This document shows, in pieces, positions 1 to 5,491 of a DNA stretch of 5,491 bases. Made by a program: the position numbers and the translations under genes. A model generated the notes under the pieces. The model was given only the letters and a program-made list of their open reading frames with translations, was not told the DNA's origin and searched no databases. The DNA lies in the NCBI GenBank assembly GCA_937872085.1, contig CALMQK010000159.1, positions 1-5,491 of the forward strand. The letters are read 5' to 3'. This DNA is from an uncultured euryarchaeote (GTDB taxonomy: Archaea > Thermoplasmatota > Thermoplasmata > UBA10834). Each line of letters starts with the position of its first letter. Position 1 is the stretch's first letter.

Positions 1-564
1 AATGTGATCTCGATGGGGTCATGCACGACCGGCAGCCTGGCGCCGCCGGCCAAGGTGATCAATGACAAGTTCGGTATCGAGCGAGGGACGTTGCTGACCG
101 TCCATGCCTACACGGCGGACCAGAGGATCACCGACCTCCCGCACAAGGACTTCAGGCGAGGAAGGGCCGCTGGCCTATCGATCATACCCACCTCGACCGG
201 GGCAGCGAAGGCGATAGGTAAGGTCATACCGGCACTCGAGGGTAAGATGAACGGGCTAGCGTTACGAGTCCCCACTCTGTTCGGATCGGTAACTGACATC
301 AGCTTCGACAGCAAGGTCGATGTCACCGCGGAGGATCTGAACAAGGCCTTGCTCGAAGCGTCGCAGGGGAAGATGAAGGGCATTCTTGGATACTGCACCG
401 ACCCGATCGTCTCCAGAGACATCATCGGCGACCCACACTCGGCCGTCATCGACTCACTGTTGACGATGGTCGTCCAGAAGAGGTTCGCGAAGGTGTTCTC
501 GTGGTACGACAACGAATGGGGCTACGCGAACAGGCTAGTCGAGCTCGCTCCGAAGCTGCTGTAA
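1..564 (+). CDS. gap: Glyceraldehyde-3-phosphate dehydrogenase, class I (bacterial-type), 5'-truncated by the window
   Basis: This is the catalytic C-terminal part (187 codons visible) of phosphorylating GAPDH, the cytosolic glycolytic/gluconeogenic enzyme that interconverts glyceraldehyde-3-phosphate and 1,3-bisphosphoglycerate with NAD(P). The reading frame is open from base 1, so the N-terminal Rossmann domain lies upstream and the GTG at base 4 is not a real start. Counting from codon 1, the motif SCTTG carries the catalytic Cys at residue 8. VHAYT supplies the general-base His at 35, exactly 27 residues later as in the family. HKDFRRGRAA carries the phosphate-site Arg at 55, LRVPT the second phosphate-site Arg at 89, and SWYDNEWGY the nicotinamide-binding Asn at 171. 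These are class I motifs, unlike the class II GAPDH of most archaea. Oddity: the usual SNASCTTN reads SMGSCTTG, so the Asn after the Thr pair is Gly. The TAA at 562-564 directly abuts the stop of the convergent endA. Family call is very secure; the cofactor preference cannot be read from this part. Confidence 0.95.
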   Translation, partial: NVISMGSCTTGSLAPPAKVINDKFGIERGTLLTVHAYTADQRITDLPHKDFRRGRAAGLSIIPTSTGAAKAIGKVIPALEGKMNGLALRVPTLFGSVTDISFDSKVDVTAEDLNKALLEASQGKMKGILGYCTDPIVSRDIIGDPHSAVIDSLLTMVVQKRFAKVFSWYDNEWGYANRLVELAPKLL

Positions 565-1623
565 TCAGGGGCGATACCTGCTCAGGCTGACGTACTCGAC
601 CGCCTTCTTGGACACCTTTCCGAGGAGGATCTCCTTCTTCACGCCGTGCGCCAGCCTCACAGCCCTGCTCACCTCAGGCCACATCGCCGTGTAGTCCTCG
701 GGCACCGCGTGCACCAGGTATCGAGCGTGCTGCGTGTTCTGATCTCCCTCGTATGCCCGGAAGTGGGAGCCATACTTGAACCCGGTCTTGACGATCAGAC
801 CCCTGCCCTTGAGGTCCTTGAACGCCTCAAGCCTGAGGGCGAAGTCCGGCTGCAGCGCCCTCGCCCTCCTCTTCAAGGTCGCGAGGTTGACAGAGCGGCC
901 GACCTTCGCATCGGTCAGCTTCAGGGCGCCGAGCTCGACCAGGAAGGCCGCCTCGATGAGCGAGAGTTGGAGGGTGGGACCGATCTGCTTGCCGAAGTTG
1001 TGGCCCCCGCTGTGCAATGCCAGCACGCTCTCAGGGTCGGGTATCAGGACCCGGTCAGCCATGAGTGCGCCGTCCATCGTCCTGCTCAGATCCACGGCTC
1101 CGAGCTTGCCCTTCGGGGTGACGCGCTTGACATCGTAATAGGTGACATCGCTCTCCTCATCCACCACTGCGAGCAGAAGCTTCTTCCTGACGTCGTTTGT
1201 CCGGTCCAAGTGCTCGAGCGACTTGCTGAGGTCGAATGTCGAGCGCTCAGAGATCGCTGACACCCACCACTTGCTCGGGGTCTTAGTCGGCGCTCCTCCT
1301 CGAGGGAACACCCTGAAGTCGAGCGGAGGCTGGCCCAGCTTGACGATGTATCCCCTCTGCCGGAGCTCCCGATAGACGAGGTATCTCACCTCGAAACCCT
1401 CTGAGGACTTGTGGCCGAGCATGAGAAGAGTGCTTGCGCTCAGCTTCTTGTCATCCGAGAGGATCTCGAGTCTCTCCGATTCGACGAGGTAGATGGCCTC
1501 CATTAGATCGAGCTTCAGGCCTCCCCCCGTCTGTGGAACCCCATAGGAGCCCTTGTTGTGTATCTGGCTGGCCTCTGCCTGGTCCTCGACCAGCACCTCG
1601 TTCCCGGCAAGCTTGCCCGTCAT
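565..1623 (-). CDS. endA: tRNA-splicing endonuclease EndA, two-repeat (alpha2) type
   Basis: This 352-aa enzyme cuts introns out of precursor tRNAs at bulge-helix-bulge sites, leaving 2',3'-cyclic phosphate ends. It contains two copies of the endonuclease fold. The C-terminal repeat (about 215-352) is the active one: TGFKYGSHFRAY gives Tyr291, QHARYLV gives His299 and RLAHGVKKE gives Lys330, which match the Tyr/His/Lys triad of the Methanocaldococcus enzyme. The N-terminal repeat (about 1-170) is degenerate: the Tyr position is Phe106 (DFRVF) and the His position lies in PSKWWV, although Lys147 remains. Its acidic loop VVDEESD (153-159) resembles the L10 loop that holds subunits together. This arrangement is the one seen in Archaeoglobus, which works as a homodimer; the protein is somewhat longer than that ~305-aa enzyme. 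The ATG at 1623-1621 is preceded directly by GGTGG, too close for a normal ribosome site, and a TATA-like element about 26 bp upstream suggests a leaderless mRNA. Divergent from hsp20, convergent with gap. Confidence 0.95.
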   Translation of the reverse strand: MTGKLAGNEVLVEDQAEASQIHNKGSYGVPQTGGGLKLDLMEAIYLVESERLEILSDDKKLSASTLLMLGHKSSEGFEVRYLVYRELRQRGYIVKLGQPPLDFRVFPRGGAPTKTPSKWWVSAISERSTFDLSKSLEHLDRTNDVRKKLLLAVVDEESDVTYYDVKRVTPKGKLGAVDLSRTMDGALMADRVLIPDPESVLALHSGGHNFGKQIGPTLQLSLIEAAFLVELGALKLTDAKVGRSVNLATLKRRARALQPDFALRLEAFKDLKGRGLIVKTGFKYGSHFRAYEGDQNTQHARYLVHAVPEDYTAMWPEVSRAVRLAHGVKKEILLGKVSKKAVEYVSLSRYRP

Positions 1624-1645
1624 CCACCCTGCATATGGACGAGGG

Positions 1646-1653
1646 GTATTACA
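1646..1653 (-). promoter_or_regulatory. Possible TATA element of endA
   Basis: On the minus strand this reads TGTAATAC. Its centre is about 26 bp upstream of the endA ATG, so the expected transcription start would fall on or next to the A of the start codon, giving a leaderless transcript. The absence of a properly spaced Shine-Dalgarno sequence agrees with that. The match to an archaeal TATA consensus is only partial, so this is an inference from position as much as from sequence. Confidence 0.3.
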
Positions 1654-1911
1654 CTGTTTCTCACGATGGTCCAGAGAGTTTTTTGAATGGGTGGCTGGCA
1701 GTCGTTCGGGTAAGAAACCCGCTGTTCGCTGGGTAACGGTCGATGTCGCCCAGTCGCCTGGGCCTGTATGAAGACGGCGATCCTGCCCTGTGCTCCCATC
1801 GATTCTCCCTCAGGACCTGAAATCACTCGCGCGGTCTGCCATGTTGCAGGGAGGTCTTGCTGAATGGAGAGATTGGTCGTTTATCAGACGATCTCGCCGC
1901 TAAGCGTAACA

Positions 1912-1940
1912 GCGAAGCTAGCTATGGCAATCGGCGAAGC
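1912..1940. repeat. Two direct copies of GCGAAGC, 22 bp apart
   Basis: GCGAAGC occurs at 1912-1918 and again at 1934-1940, a start-to-start distance of 22 bp, close to two helical turns. Each copy is itself an inverted repeat closing on a GAA loop; the first is extended by one pair (AGC-GAA-GCT) and the second by GGC-GAA-GCC plus GCAA/TTGC across a TC bulge. A self-complementary AGCTAGCT (1916-1923) overlaps the first copy. The element lies 90-118 bp upstream of the hsp20 TATA box. It may be a tandem protein-binding site or part of an RNA structure; short motifs like this can also arise by chance. Confidence 0.4.
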
Positions 1941-2029
1941 CTTGCACCCACCACGCATTGGACTTGACAACCGGGGTTCCTGACTCACTGGCCACCCTCG
2001 TCTCGCATCCTGCCGGGTTGGCGTAACGA

Positions 2030-2036
2030 TTATATA
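2030..2036 (+). promoter_or_regulatory. TATA box of the hsp20 promoter
   Basis: TTATATA is the best archaeal TATA box in the window and sits in an AT-rich island within otherwise GC-rich DNA. With the usual spacing the transcript would start near 2058-2060, giving a leader of about 28 nt before the ATG at 2087. The bases just upstream (2022-2029, CGTAACGA) would be the BRE position. It probably drives hsp20 and perhaps the downstream vat and regulator genes. Confidence 0.65.
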
Positions 2037-2086
2037 GAAGCTCTAACATAGTCAAATCTGGTCGAAGGACCTAGCGGAATCTGGGG

Positions 2087-2590
2087 ATGCGAATCATGAT
2101 ACGAAGAAGGGACAAGAAAACAGAGATCGTCCCGAAGGAATACTGGGCGCCCACTACTGACCCCATGGCGCTCCTGCACGACATGGACAGGCTATTCGAC
2201 GAGTTCAGAACGGAGTGGGAGAGCGCATTCTTGACACCGACCCGACTTTCGGCAGACATCATCAGGCAGCCCCTCTTGGACCTCGCCGACAACGGAAAGG
2301 AGTACGTCGTGACGGCCGAACTTCCTGGGATCACGAAGGAAGACCTCAATGTCGAGGTAACGGAGAACAGCATAGAGATCTCCTCCGAGAAGAAGACCGA
2401 CGAGAAGGAAGAGAAGGAGGGATACATCCGGAGGGAGCGACGCTATTCCAACTTCTACCGATCCATTCCGCTTCCCGACGACATCATCCCAGGGAAGGCG
2501 GATGCGGAGCTCAAGGAAGGCATACTCACAGTGAAGCTGCCGAAGGCGAAGCCCGAGGAGAAGAAGGCGAAGAAGCTTCCGGTGAAGTGA
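2087..2590 (+). CDS. hsp20: Small heat-shock protein, Hsp20/alpha-crystallin family
   Basis: This 167-aa cytosolic, ATP-independent chaperone is expected to bind unfolding proteins and keep them refoldable, working as large oligomers. Residues 1-60 form a variable N-terminal arm, with a charged start and the amphipathic LLHDMDRLFDEFR segment. The alpha-crystallin domain spans about 61-155: PLLDLADN, then TAELPGI (LPG at 79-81), a highly charged Lys/Glu-rich loop at 101-112, RRYSNFYRSIPLP, and the signature A-x4-GIL-x-V at 140-149. The tail ends in KKLPVK; LPV (164-166) fits the I-x-I/V motif that docks into neighbouring subunits. Length is normal for the family. ATG 2087 gives the longest form, but ATG 2096 (MIRRRDKK) is a real alternative because GGGGAT at 2083-2088 would be a suitably spaced ribosome site for it. 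It follows a strong TATA box and lies 82 bp before the vat start. Confidence 0.93.
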   Translation: MRIMIRRRDKKTEIVPKEYWAPTTDPMALLHDMDRLFDEFRTEWESAFLTPTRLSADIIRQPLLDLADNGKEYVVTAELPGITKEDLNVEVTENSIEISSEKKTDEKEEKEGYIRRERRYSNFYRSIPLPDDIIPGKADAELKEGILTVKLPKAKPEEKKAKKLPVK

Positions 2591-2593
2591 TCC

Positions 2594-2607
2594 GCCTACT
2601 TGTAGGC
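2594..2607 (+). terminator. Perfect inverted repeat after hsp20, possible terminator or mRNA-end hairpin
   Basis: GCCTAC and GTAGGC form a 6-bp perfect stem (5 bp with a CTTG loop) starting three bases after the hsp20 stop. The following sequence (AGACTCATTTCATCC and on) is pyrimidine-rich but has no continuous T run. It could partially terminate or stabilise the hsp20 message, lowering vat expression relative to hsp20. It does not by itself prove separate transcription units. Confidence 0.35.
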
Positions 2608-2662
2608 AGACTCATTTCATCCATGTCATCTCAATCTTTGACTCGAACGCGAATCATCACTT

Positions 2663-2667
2663 GGTGA
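2663..2667 (+). promoter_or_regulatory. GGTGA ribosome binding site that fixes the vat start
   Basis: GGTGA matches the archaeal anti-Shine-Dalgarno sequence and ends five bases before the ATG at 2673. The in-frame TTG (2661) and GTG (2664) just upstream overlap this motif, so they are ribosome-site bases rather than start codons. Confidence 0.75.
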
Positions 2668-2672
2668 AAATC

Positions 2673-4856
2673 ATGGCGGAGAAGAAGGAGAAGATCCTGC
2701 GCGTCGTCCAGGCCAAGTCCGCAGACGATGGCAAGGGGATTGCGAGGGTGGACCCTGCTCTCATGAAGATACTGAAGTTGGAGCAAGGTGACACGCTGGT
2801 CATCGAGGGGACGAAGAGCACCGCCGCGACCGCATATGCGGGCTTCCCTGAGGACGAGAATCGCGGGATCATCAGGATAGACGGGACTATCCGTAAGAAC
2901 GCTGGCGTCAGCCTCGACGACAAGGTCGGCATCAGGAAGGTCGTGCCCAAACCAGCGAACAAGGTCACTCTCGCGCCAACGCAGCCATTGAAGATCATGG
3001 GCGGGGAGGAGTACCTCGTTCAGACACTCGAGGGGAGGCCCGTGATGAAGGGCGACATCCTCGAGATAAACATCATGGGCAGGAAGTTCGACCTGGTGGT
3101 CCAGGGCATATCGCCTGGGGCCGAGGTCGCGATGATACAGAACTTCACCGAGATCAAGCTGAGCGAGAGACCGGCCAAGGAAGAAGCGGCGAAGGGTCCG
3201 AAGGTGGCGTATGAGGACATCGGCGGGCTGCACCAGGAAGTCGACAAGGTCAGGGAGATGATCGAGCTGCCGCTCAGGCACCCAGAGCTGTTCGAGAAGC
3301 TCGGCGTCGAGGCCCCCAAAGGCGTCCTGCTGCACGGGCCACCAGGCACTGGCAAGACGCTTCTCGCAAAGGCCGTCGCATCCGAGACGAGCGCGAACTT
3401 CCTCTCCATCGGCGGGCCCGAGATAATGAGCAAGTTCTACGGCGAGAGCGAGGAGCGGCTCAGGGAGATCTTCAAGGAGGCGGCTGAGAACGCCCCGAGC
3501 ATCATATTCATAGATGAGATAGACTCCATCGCGCCCAAGCGTGAGGAGGTCACCGGGGAGACCGAGCGCCGAGTGGTCGCGCAGCTGCTCGCGCTCATGG
3601 ACGGCATCGCAGGCCGGGGGAAGGTGGTCGTGATAGGCGCGACCAACCGCGTCAACGCGCTGGATCCCGCCCTGAGACGACCGGGAAGGTTCGACAGGGA
3701 GATCGAGCTGCCCATACCTGACAAGGATGGCAGGTTCGAGATAATCCAGATACACACCCGGGGGATGCCTCTGGCAGATGATGTCGATCTGCTCCAACTT
3801 GCCACAATAACCCACGGTTACGTCGGAGCGGACCTAGCAGCGCTCGCACGGGAGGCCGCCATGCGCGCACTCAGGAGGATCCTCCCGAACATCGACCTCG
3901 AGGCCGAGACCATCCCTGTGGAGATACTCAACAGCCTCAAGGTGACGATGGACGATTTCATGAACGCCTACAGGGAGCTCCAGCCTTCAACGCTTCGAGA
4001 GGTCTTGCTCGAGACCCCGAACGTCAAGTGGGAGGACGTGGGCGGCCTTGAGGAGGCGAAGCAGGAGCTCATGGAATCGATCGAATGGCCATTGAGGTAC
4101 GGTGGCCTGTTCAAGCACATGAACGCCCTGCCACCGAAGGGCATACTCCTCTACGGACCGCCTGGAACCGGCAAGACGCTGCTCGCGAAAGCCGTCGCCA
4201 CCGAGAGCCAGTCCAACTTCATAGCCGTGAAAGGGCCCGAGCTGCTCTCCAAATGGGTCGGGGAGAGCGAGAAGGCCGTGAGGGAGATCTTCAGAAAGGC
4301 CCGTCAGGCCTCCCCGTGCGTCATATTCCTGGACGAGATCGATTCCATCGCCCCGGTCAGGGGGACCGCGCACGACCAGGGCGTGACCGAAAGGGTCGTG
4401 AGCCAGATCCTCACGGAGATGGATGGACTGGAACCTCTTCACAATGTCGTGGTCATAGCCGCCACGAACAGGCTGGACATGCTCGATCCGGCGCTCGTCC
4501 GTCCTGGTAGGTTCGACAGGCTGGTCTATATCGGCCCACCGAACCTGGAGGCAAGGAAGGAGATACTCAAGATCCACTCCAAGGACAAGCCGTTGAACAA
4601 GGATGTCGACCTGGACAAGCTGGCCGTCAAAATGGAGAATTACACCGGTGCCGAGATCGCTGCGGTGTGCAACGAAGCCGTGATGCTGTCCATCAGGGAT
4701 TATGTGCTCGGCGGGGGCGACCTCGAAGAGGAGAAGGTCAAGCAGGTCAGGGTGAGCATGAAGTACTTCGAGAAGGCCATGGAGAACGTCGAGCCCCTTA
4801 GTGAGAGCGATTTAAAGAAATACGAGAACGTATCCCTTAGTACGATGTACCGCTGA
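2673..4856 (+). CDS. vat: VAT/Cdc48 (p97) family AAA+ unfoldase with two ATPase domains
   Basis: This 727-aa protein is expected to form a cytosolic hexameric ring that unfolds proteins with ATP and hands them to the proteasome. The N domain (about 1-180) has the double-psi barrel and clam halves, including the conserved PEDENRGIIRID (59-70). D1 has Walker A GPPGTGKT (222-229), Walker B IIFIDEID (277-284), sensor ATN (323-325) and arginine fingers Arg336/Arg339. D2 has Walker A GPPGTGKT (495-502), Walker B VIFLDEID (550-557), sensor ATNR (597-600) and Arg610/Arg613. Both sites look catalytically intact. The pore loops are KFYGES (D1) and KWVGES (D2), so D1 carries aromatics as in Thermoplasma VAT rather than the Leu-Ala of human p97. 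The last three residues, MYR, fit the HbYX motif that opens the 20S proteasome gate. The start at ATG 2673 is chosen for its GGTGA site; TTG 2661 would add four residues. It follows hsp20 in the same direction without a clear promoter of its own. Confidence 0.96.
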   Translation: MAEKKEKILRVVQAKSADDGKGIARVDPALMKILKLEQGDTLVIEGTKSTAATAYAGFPEDENRGIIRIDGTIRKNAGVSLDDKVGIRKVVPKPANKVTLAPTQPLKIMGGEEYLVQTLEGRPVMKGDILEINIMGRKFDLVVQGISPGAEVAMIQNFTEIKLSERPAKEEAAKGPKVAYEDIGGLHQEVDKVREMIELPLRHPELFEKLGVEAPKGVLLHGPPGTGKTLLAKAVASETSANFLSIGGPEIMSKFYGESEERLREIFKEAAENAPSIIFIDEIDSIAPKREEVTGETERRVVAQLLALMDGIAGRGKVVVIGATNRVNALDPALRRPGRFDREIELPIPDKDGRFEIIQIHTRGMPLADDVDLLQLATITHGYVGADLAALAREAAMRALRRILPNIDLEAETIPVEILNSLKVTMDDFMNAYRELQPSTLREVLLETPNVKWEDVGGLEEAKQELMESIEWPLRYGGLFKHMNALPPKGILLYGPPGTGKTLLAKAVATESQSNFIAVKGPELLSKWVGESEKAVREIFRKARQASPCVIFLDEIDSIAPVRGTAHDQGVTERVVSQILTEMDGLEPLHNVVVIAATNRLDMLDPALVRPGRFDRLVYIGPPNLEARKEILKIHSKDKPLNKDVDLDKLAVKMENYTGAEIAAVCNEAVMLSIRDYVLGGGDLEEEKVKQVRVSMKYFEKAMENVEPLSESDLKKYENVSLSTMYR
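4811..4817 (+). promoter_or_regulatory. Possible internal TATA element for the regulator gene
   Basis: TTTAAAG, followed by AAATA, is an AT-rich patch inside the GC-rich 3' end of vat. It would place a transcript start near 4840, about 75 nt before the downstream ATG. It also encodes vat residues (Leu-Lys-Lys), so it may be coincidental; it is the only TATA-like sequence close to the regulator gene. Confidence 0.25.
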
Positions 4857-4913
4857 GGGAGCCGGGCATCCTCTGAGCTGGGCACAAGGGAACATAGGGC
4901 GAAGGTACTGAAC

Positions 4914-5491
4914 ATGGCCGTCAAGAGGGAAGAGCTGCTTGCTAGGATCCGAGAGACGCTCGCTAAGACAGGGTTCTTCGTCTCGGACCCACACAACATC
5001 AGGAGCATCAGCTTCGACATTATCGCACGCAGGGACAAGCAACTCCTGATCATCAAGGCCCTATCGAACATCGATTCACTGTCAGGCGACGACGCGGAGG
5101 AGCTCAGGATCCTCGCAACCACTCTCGATGGCAAGCCGATGGTCATCGGACTCCACTCGAGCTCCGGGGACCTCGGGGAAGGGATCCTCTACTCTCGGTT
5201 CGGCATCCCCATCATCTCCGAAGCCACATTCCACGAGCACATGCTGGAGGGCGTCCCGCCGTTCGTGTACGCCGCCCCCGGGGGCCTGTACGTGCGGCTC
5301 GATGGCGAGACACTGCGGAGGATAAGGACCGAGAGGAACATCTCGCTGGGCACGCTCGCGGAGATCGCAGGCGTCTCGAGGAAAGCCATCCAGATGTACG
5401 AGAGCGGCATGGGCGCGATGATAGACATCGCCACGAAGATCGAGGACTTCCTGAACGAACCCATCGTCGTCCCGCTCAACCCGTTCTCCTA
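4914..5491 (+). CDS. COG1395-type archaeal HTH transcriptional regulator, 3'-truncated by the window
   Basis: The frame from ATG 4914 stays open to the last base, giving 192 codons plus two bases; the C-terminal end lies outside the window. The sequence resembles the archaeal COG1395 'predicted transcriptional regulator' family, usually about 300 residues. The N-terminal half (1-130) has the family's hallmark stretches SFDIIARRDKQLLIIKAL (33-50), NIDSLS (52-57), RFGIPIIS (95-102) and the EGVPPFVYAAPGGLYV block (112-127). A Cro/C1-type helix-turn-helix follows at about 133-165 (LRRIRTERNISLGTLAEIAG, then VSRKAIQMYESG). The Asp35...Lys48 spacing recalls a PD-(D/E)XK nuclease core whose acidic residue is Ile46, so a non-catalytic nuclease-like domain is possible (inference). 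GAAGGT (4901-4906), seven bases before the ATG, is a weak ribosome site. It lies 57 bp after vat in the same direction, so it may be co-transcribed and may regulate the chaperone genes, but no target site is identified. Confidence 0.88.
   Translation, partial: MAVKREELLARIRETLAKTGFFVSDPHNIRSISFDIIARRDKQLLIIKALSNIDSLSGDDAEELRILATTLDGKPMVIGLHSSSGDLGEGILYSRFGIPIISEATFHEHMLEGVPPFVYAAPGGLYVRLDGETLRRIRTERNISLGTLAEIAGVSRKAIQMYESGMGAMIDIATKIEDFLNEPIVVPLNPFS

Larger units (their letters stand above)
1624..2086. other. Divergent intergenic region endA/hsp20 with several short inverted repeats
   Basis: This 463-bp stretch between two divergent starts has no ORF with protein-like composition and no tRNA-like T-arm, SRP RNA or box C/D signature that I could find on either strand. 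It holds the putative endA TATA at its left end and the hsp20 TATA at its right end. Between them are short possible hairpins: CGGG/CCCG (1707-1721), a perfect 6-bp GCCCAG/CTGGGC stem with loop TCGC (1748-1763), a 6-bp stem with one G-T pair (1875-1893), CGC-TAA-GCG (1898-1906), AGC-GAA-GCT (1911-1919), a 7-bp stem with a 2-nt bulge (1927-1945), and a 7-bp stem with one bulge (1991-2022). A run of six T lies at 1679-1684. The region could hold an unrecognised small RNA or a long regulatory leader, or be neutral spacer. Confidence 0.5.

Noticed and set aside
646..1260. 204-codon plus-strand ORF inside endA
   Set aside because: It is antisense to a well-supported EndA with an intact catalytic triad; the protein is Arg/Pro/Leu-rich low-information sequence.
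1620..1826. 68-codon minus-strand ORF whose stop overlaps the endA start (ATGA)
   Set aside because: Its composition is not protein-like, it has no recognisable motif, and it would cover the putative endA promoter; the overlap looks accidental.
1624..2086. tRNA, SRP RNA, RNase P RNA or box C/D RNA in the large gap
   Set aside because: I scanned both strands for a T-loop (GGTTCRA), the SRP helix 8 core, RNase P conserved blocks and RTGATGA/CTGA boxes and found none. A covariance-model search could still find a divergent case.
2661..2672. TTG or GTG start for vat, adding 3-4 residues
   Set aside because: These codons overlap the GGTGA ribosome binding site that is ideally spaced for ATG 2673.
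2631..3815. 394-codon minus-strand ORF antisense to vat
   Set aside because: It mirrors the conserved VAT N and D1 domains on the opposite strand; long antisense frames are expected from the GC-rich third codon positions. Its product resembles no known family.
3340..4200. Near-repeat nucleotide stretches around the two Walker A motifs of vat
   Set aside because: They reflect the ancient D1/D2 duplication and shared codon use, not a recent repeat or recombination element.

Overview
The window looks archaeal, most likely from the Thermoplasmatota or a nearby euryarchaeal lineage. The evidence is a two-repeat (alpha2-type) tRNA-splicing endonuclease, a VAT/Cdc48 double AAA+ ATPase with a C-terminal proteasome-docking tripeptide, a COG1395-type archaeal regulator, a TATA box rather than -35/-10 promoters, and an archaeal GGTGA ribosome binding site. 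Codon use is GC-rich with many AGG arginines. The exact taxon cannot be read from the sequence alone. The glycolytic gene at the left edge is a class I (bacterial-type) GAPDH rather than the class II enzyme typical of most archaea.

Layout: (1) 1-564, + strand, the C-terminal catalytic part of GAPDH, cut by the window edge. (2) 565-1623, - strand, complete endA, whose stop codon directly abuts the GAPDH stop codon (convergent, no spacer). (3) 1624-2086, a 463-bp divergent intergenic region with no convincing gene. It holds several short inverted repeats, a doubled GCGAAGC motif and a clear TATA box for the rightward genes. (4) 2087-2590, + strand, an Hsp20 small heat-shock protein. (5) 2673-4856, + strand, a complete 727-aa Cdc48/VAT unfoldase. 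(6) 4914-5491, + strand, the first 192 residues of a COG1395-type helix-turn-helix regulator, open at the right edge.

The rightward block reads as a small proteostasis cluster: an ATP-independent holdase, an ATP-driven unfoldase able to feed the 20S proteasome, and a putative DNA-binding regulator. The 82-bp and 57-bp spacers carry no strong promoter, so co-transcription from the hsp20 TATA box is plausible, though a weak internal promoter may exist at the end of vat. The leftward block (GAPDH, endA) is ordinary metabolism and tRNA maturation.

I see no mobile element, CRISPR array, tRNA or rRNA. There is no strong evidence for an undescribed system; the points most worth checking are the structured intergenic region and the link between the regulator and its chaperone neighbours.
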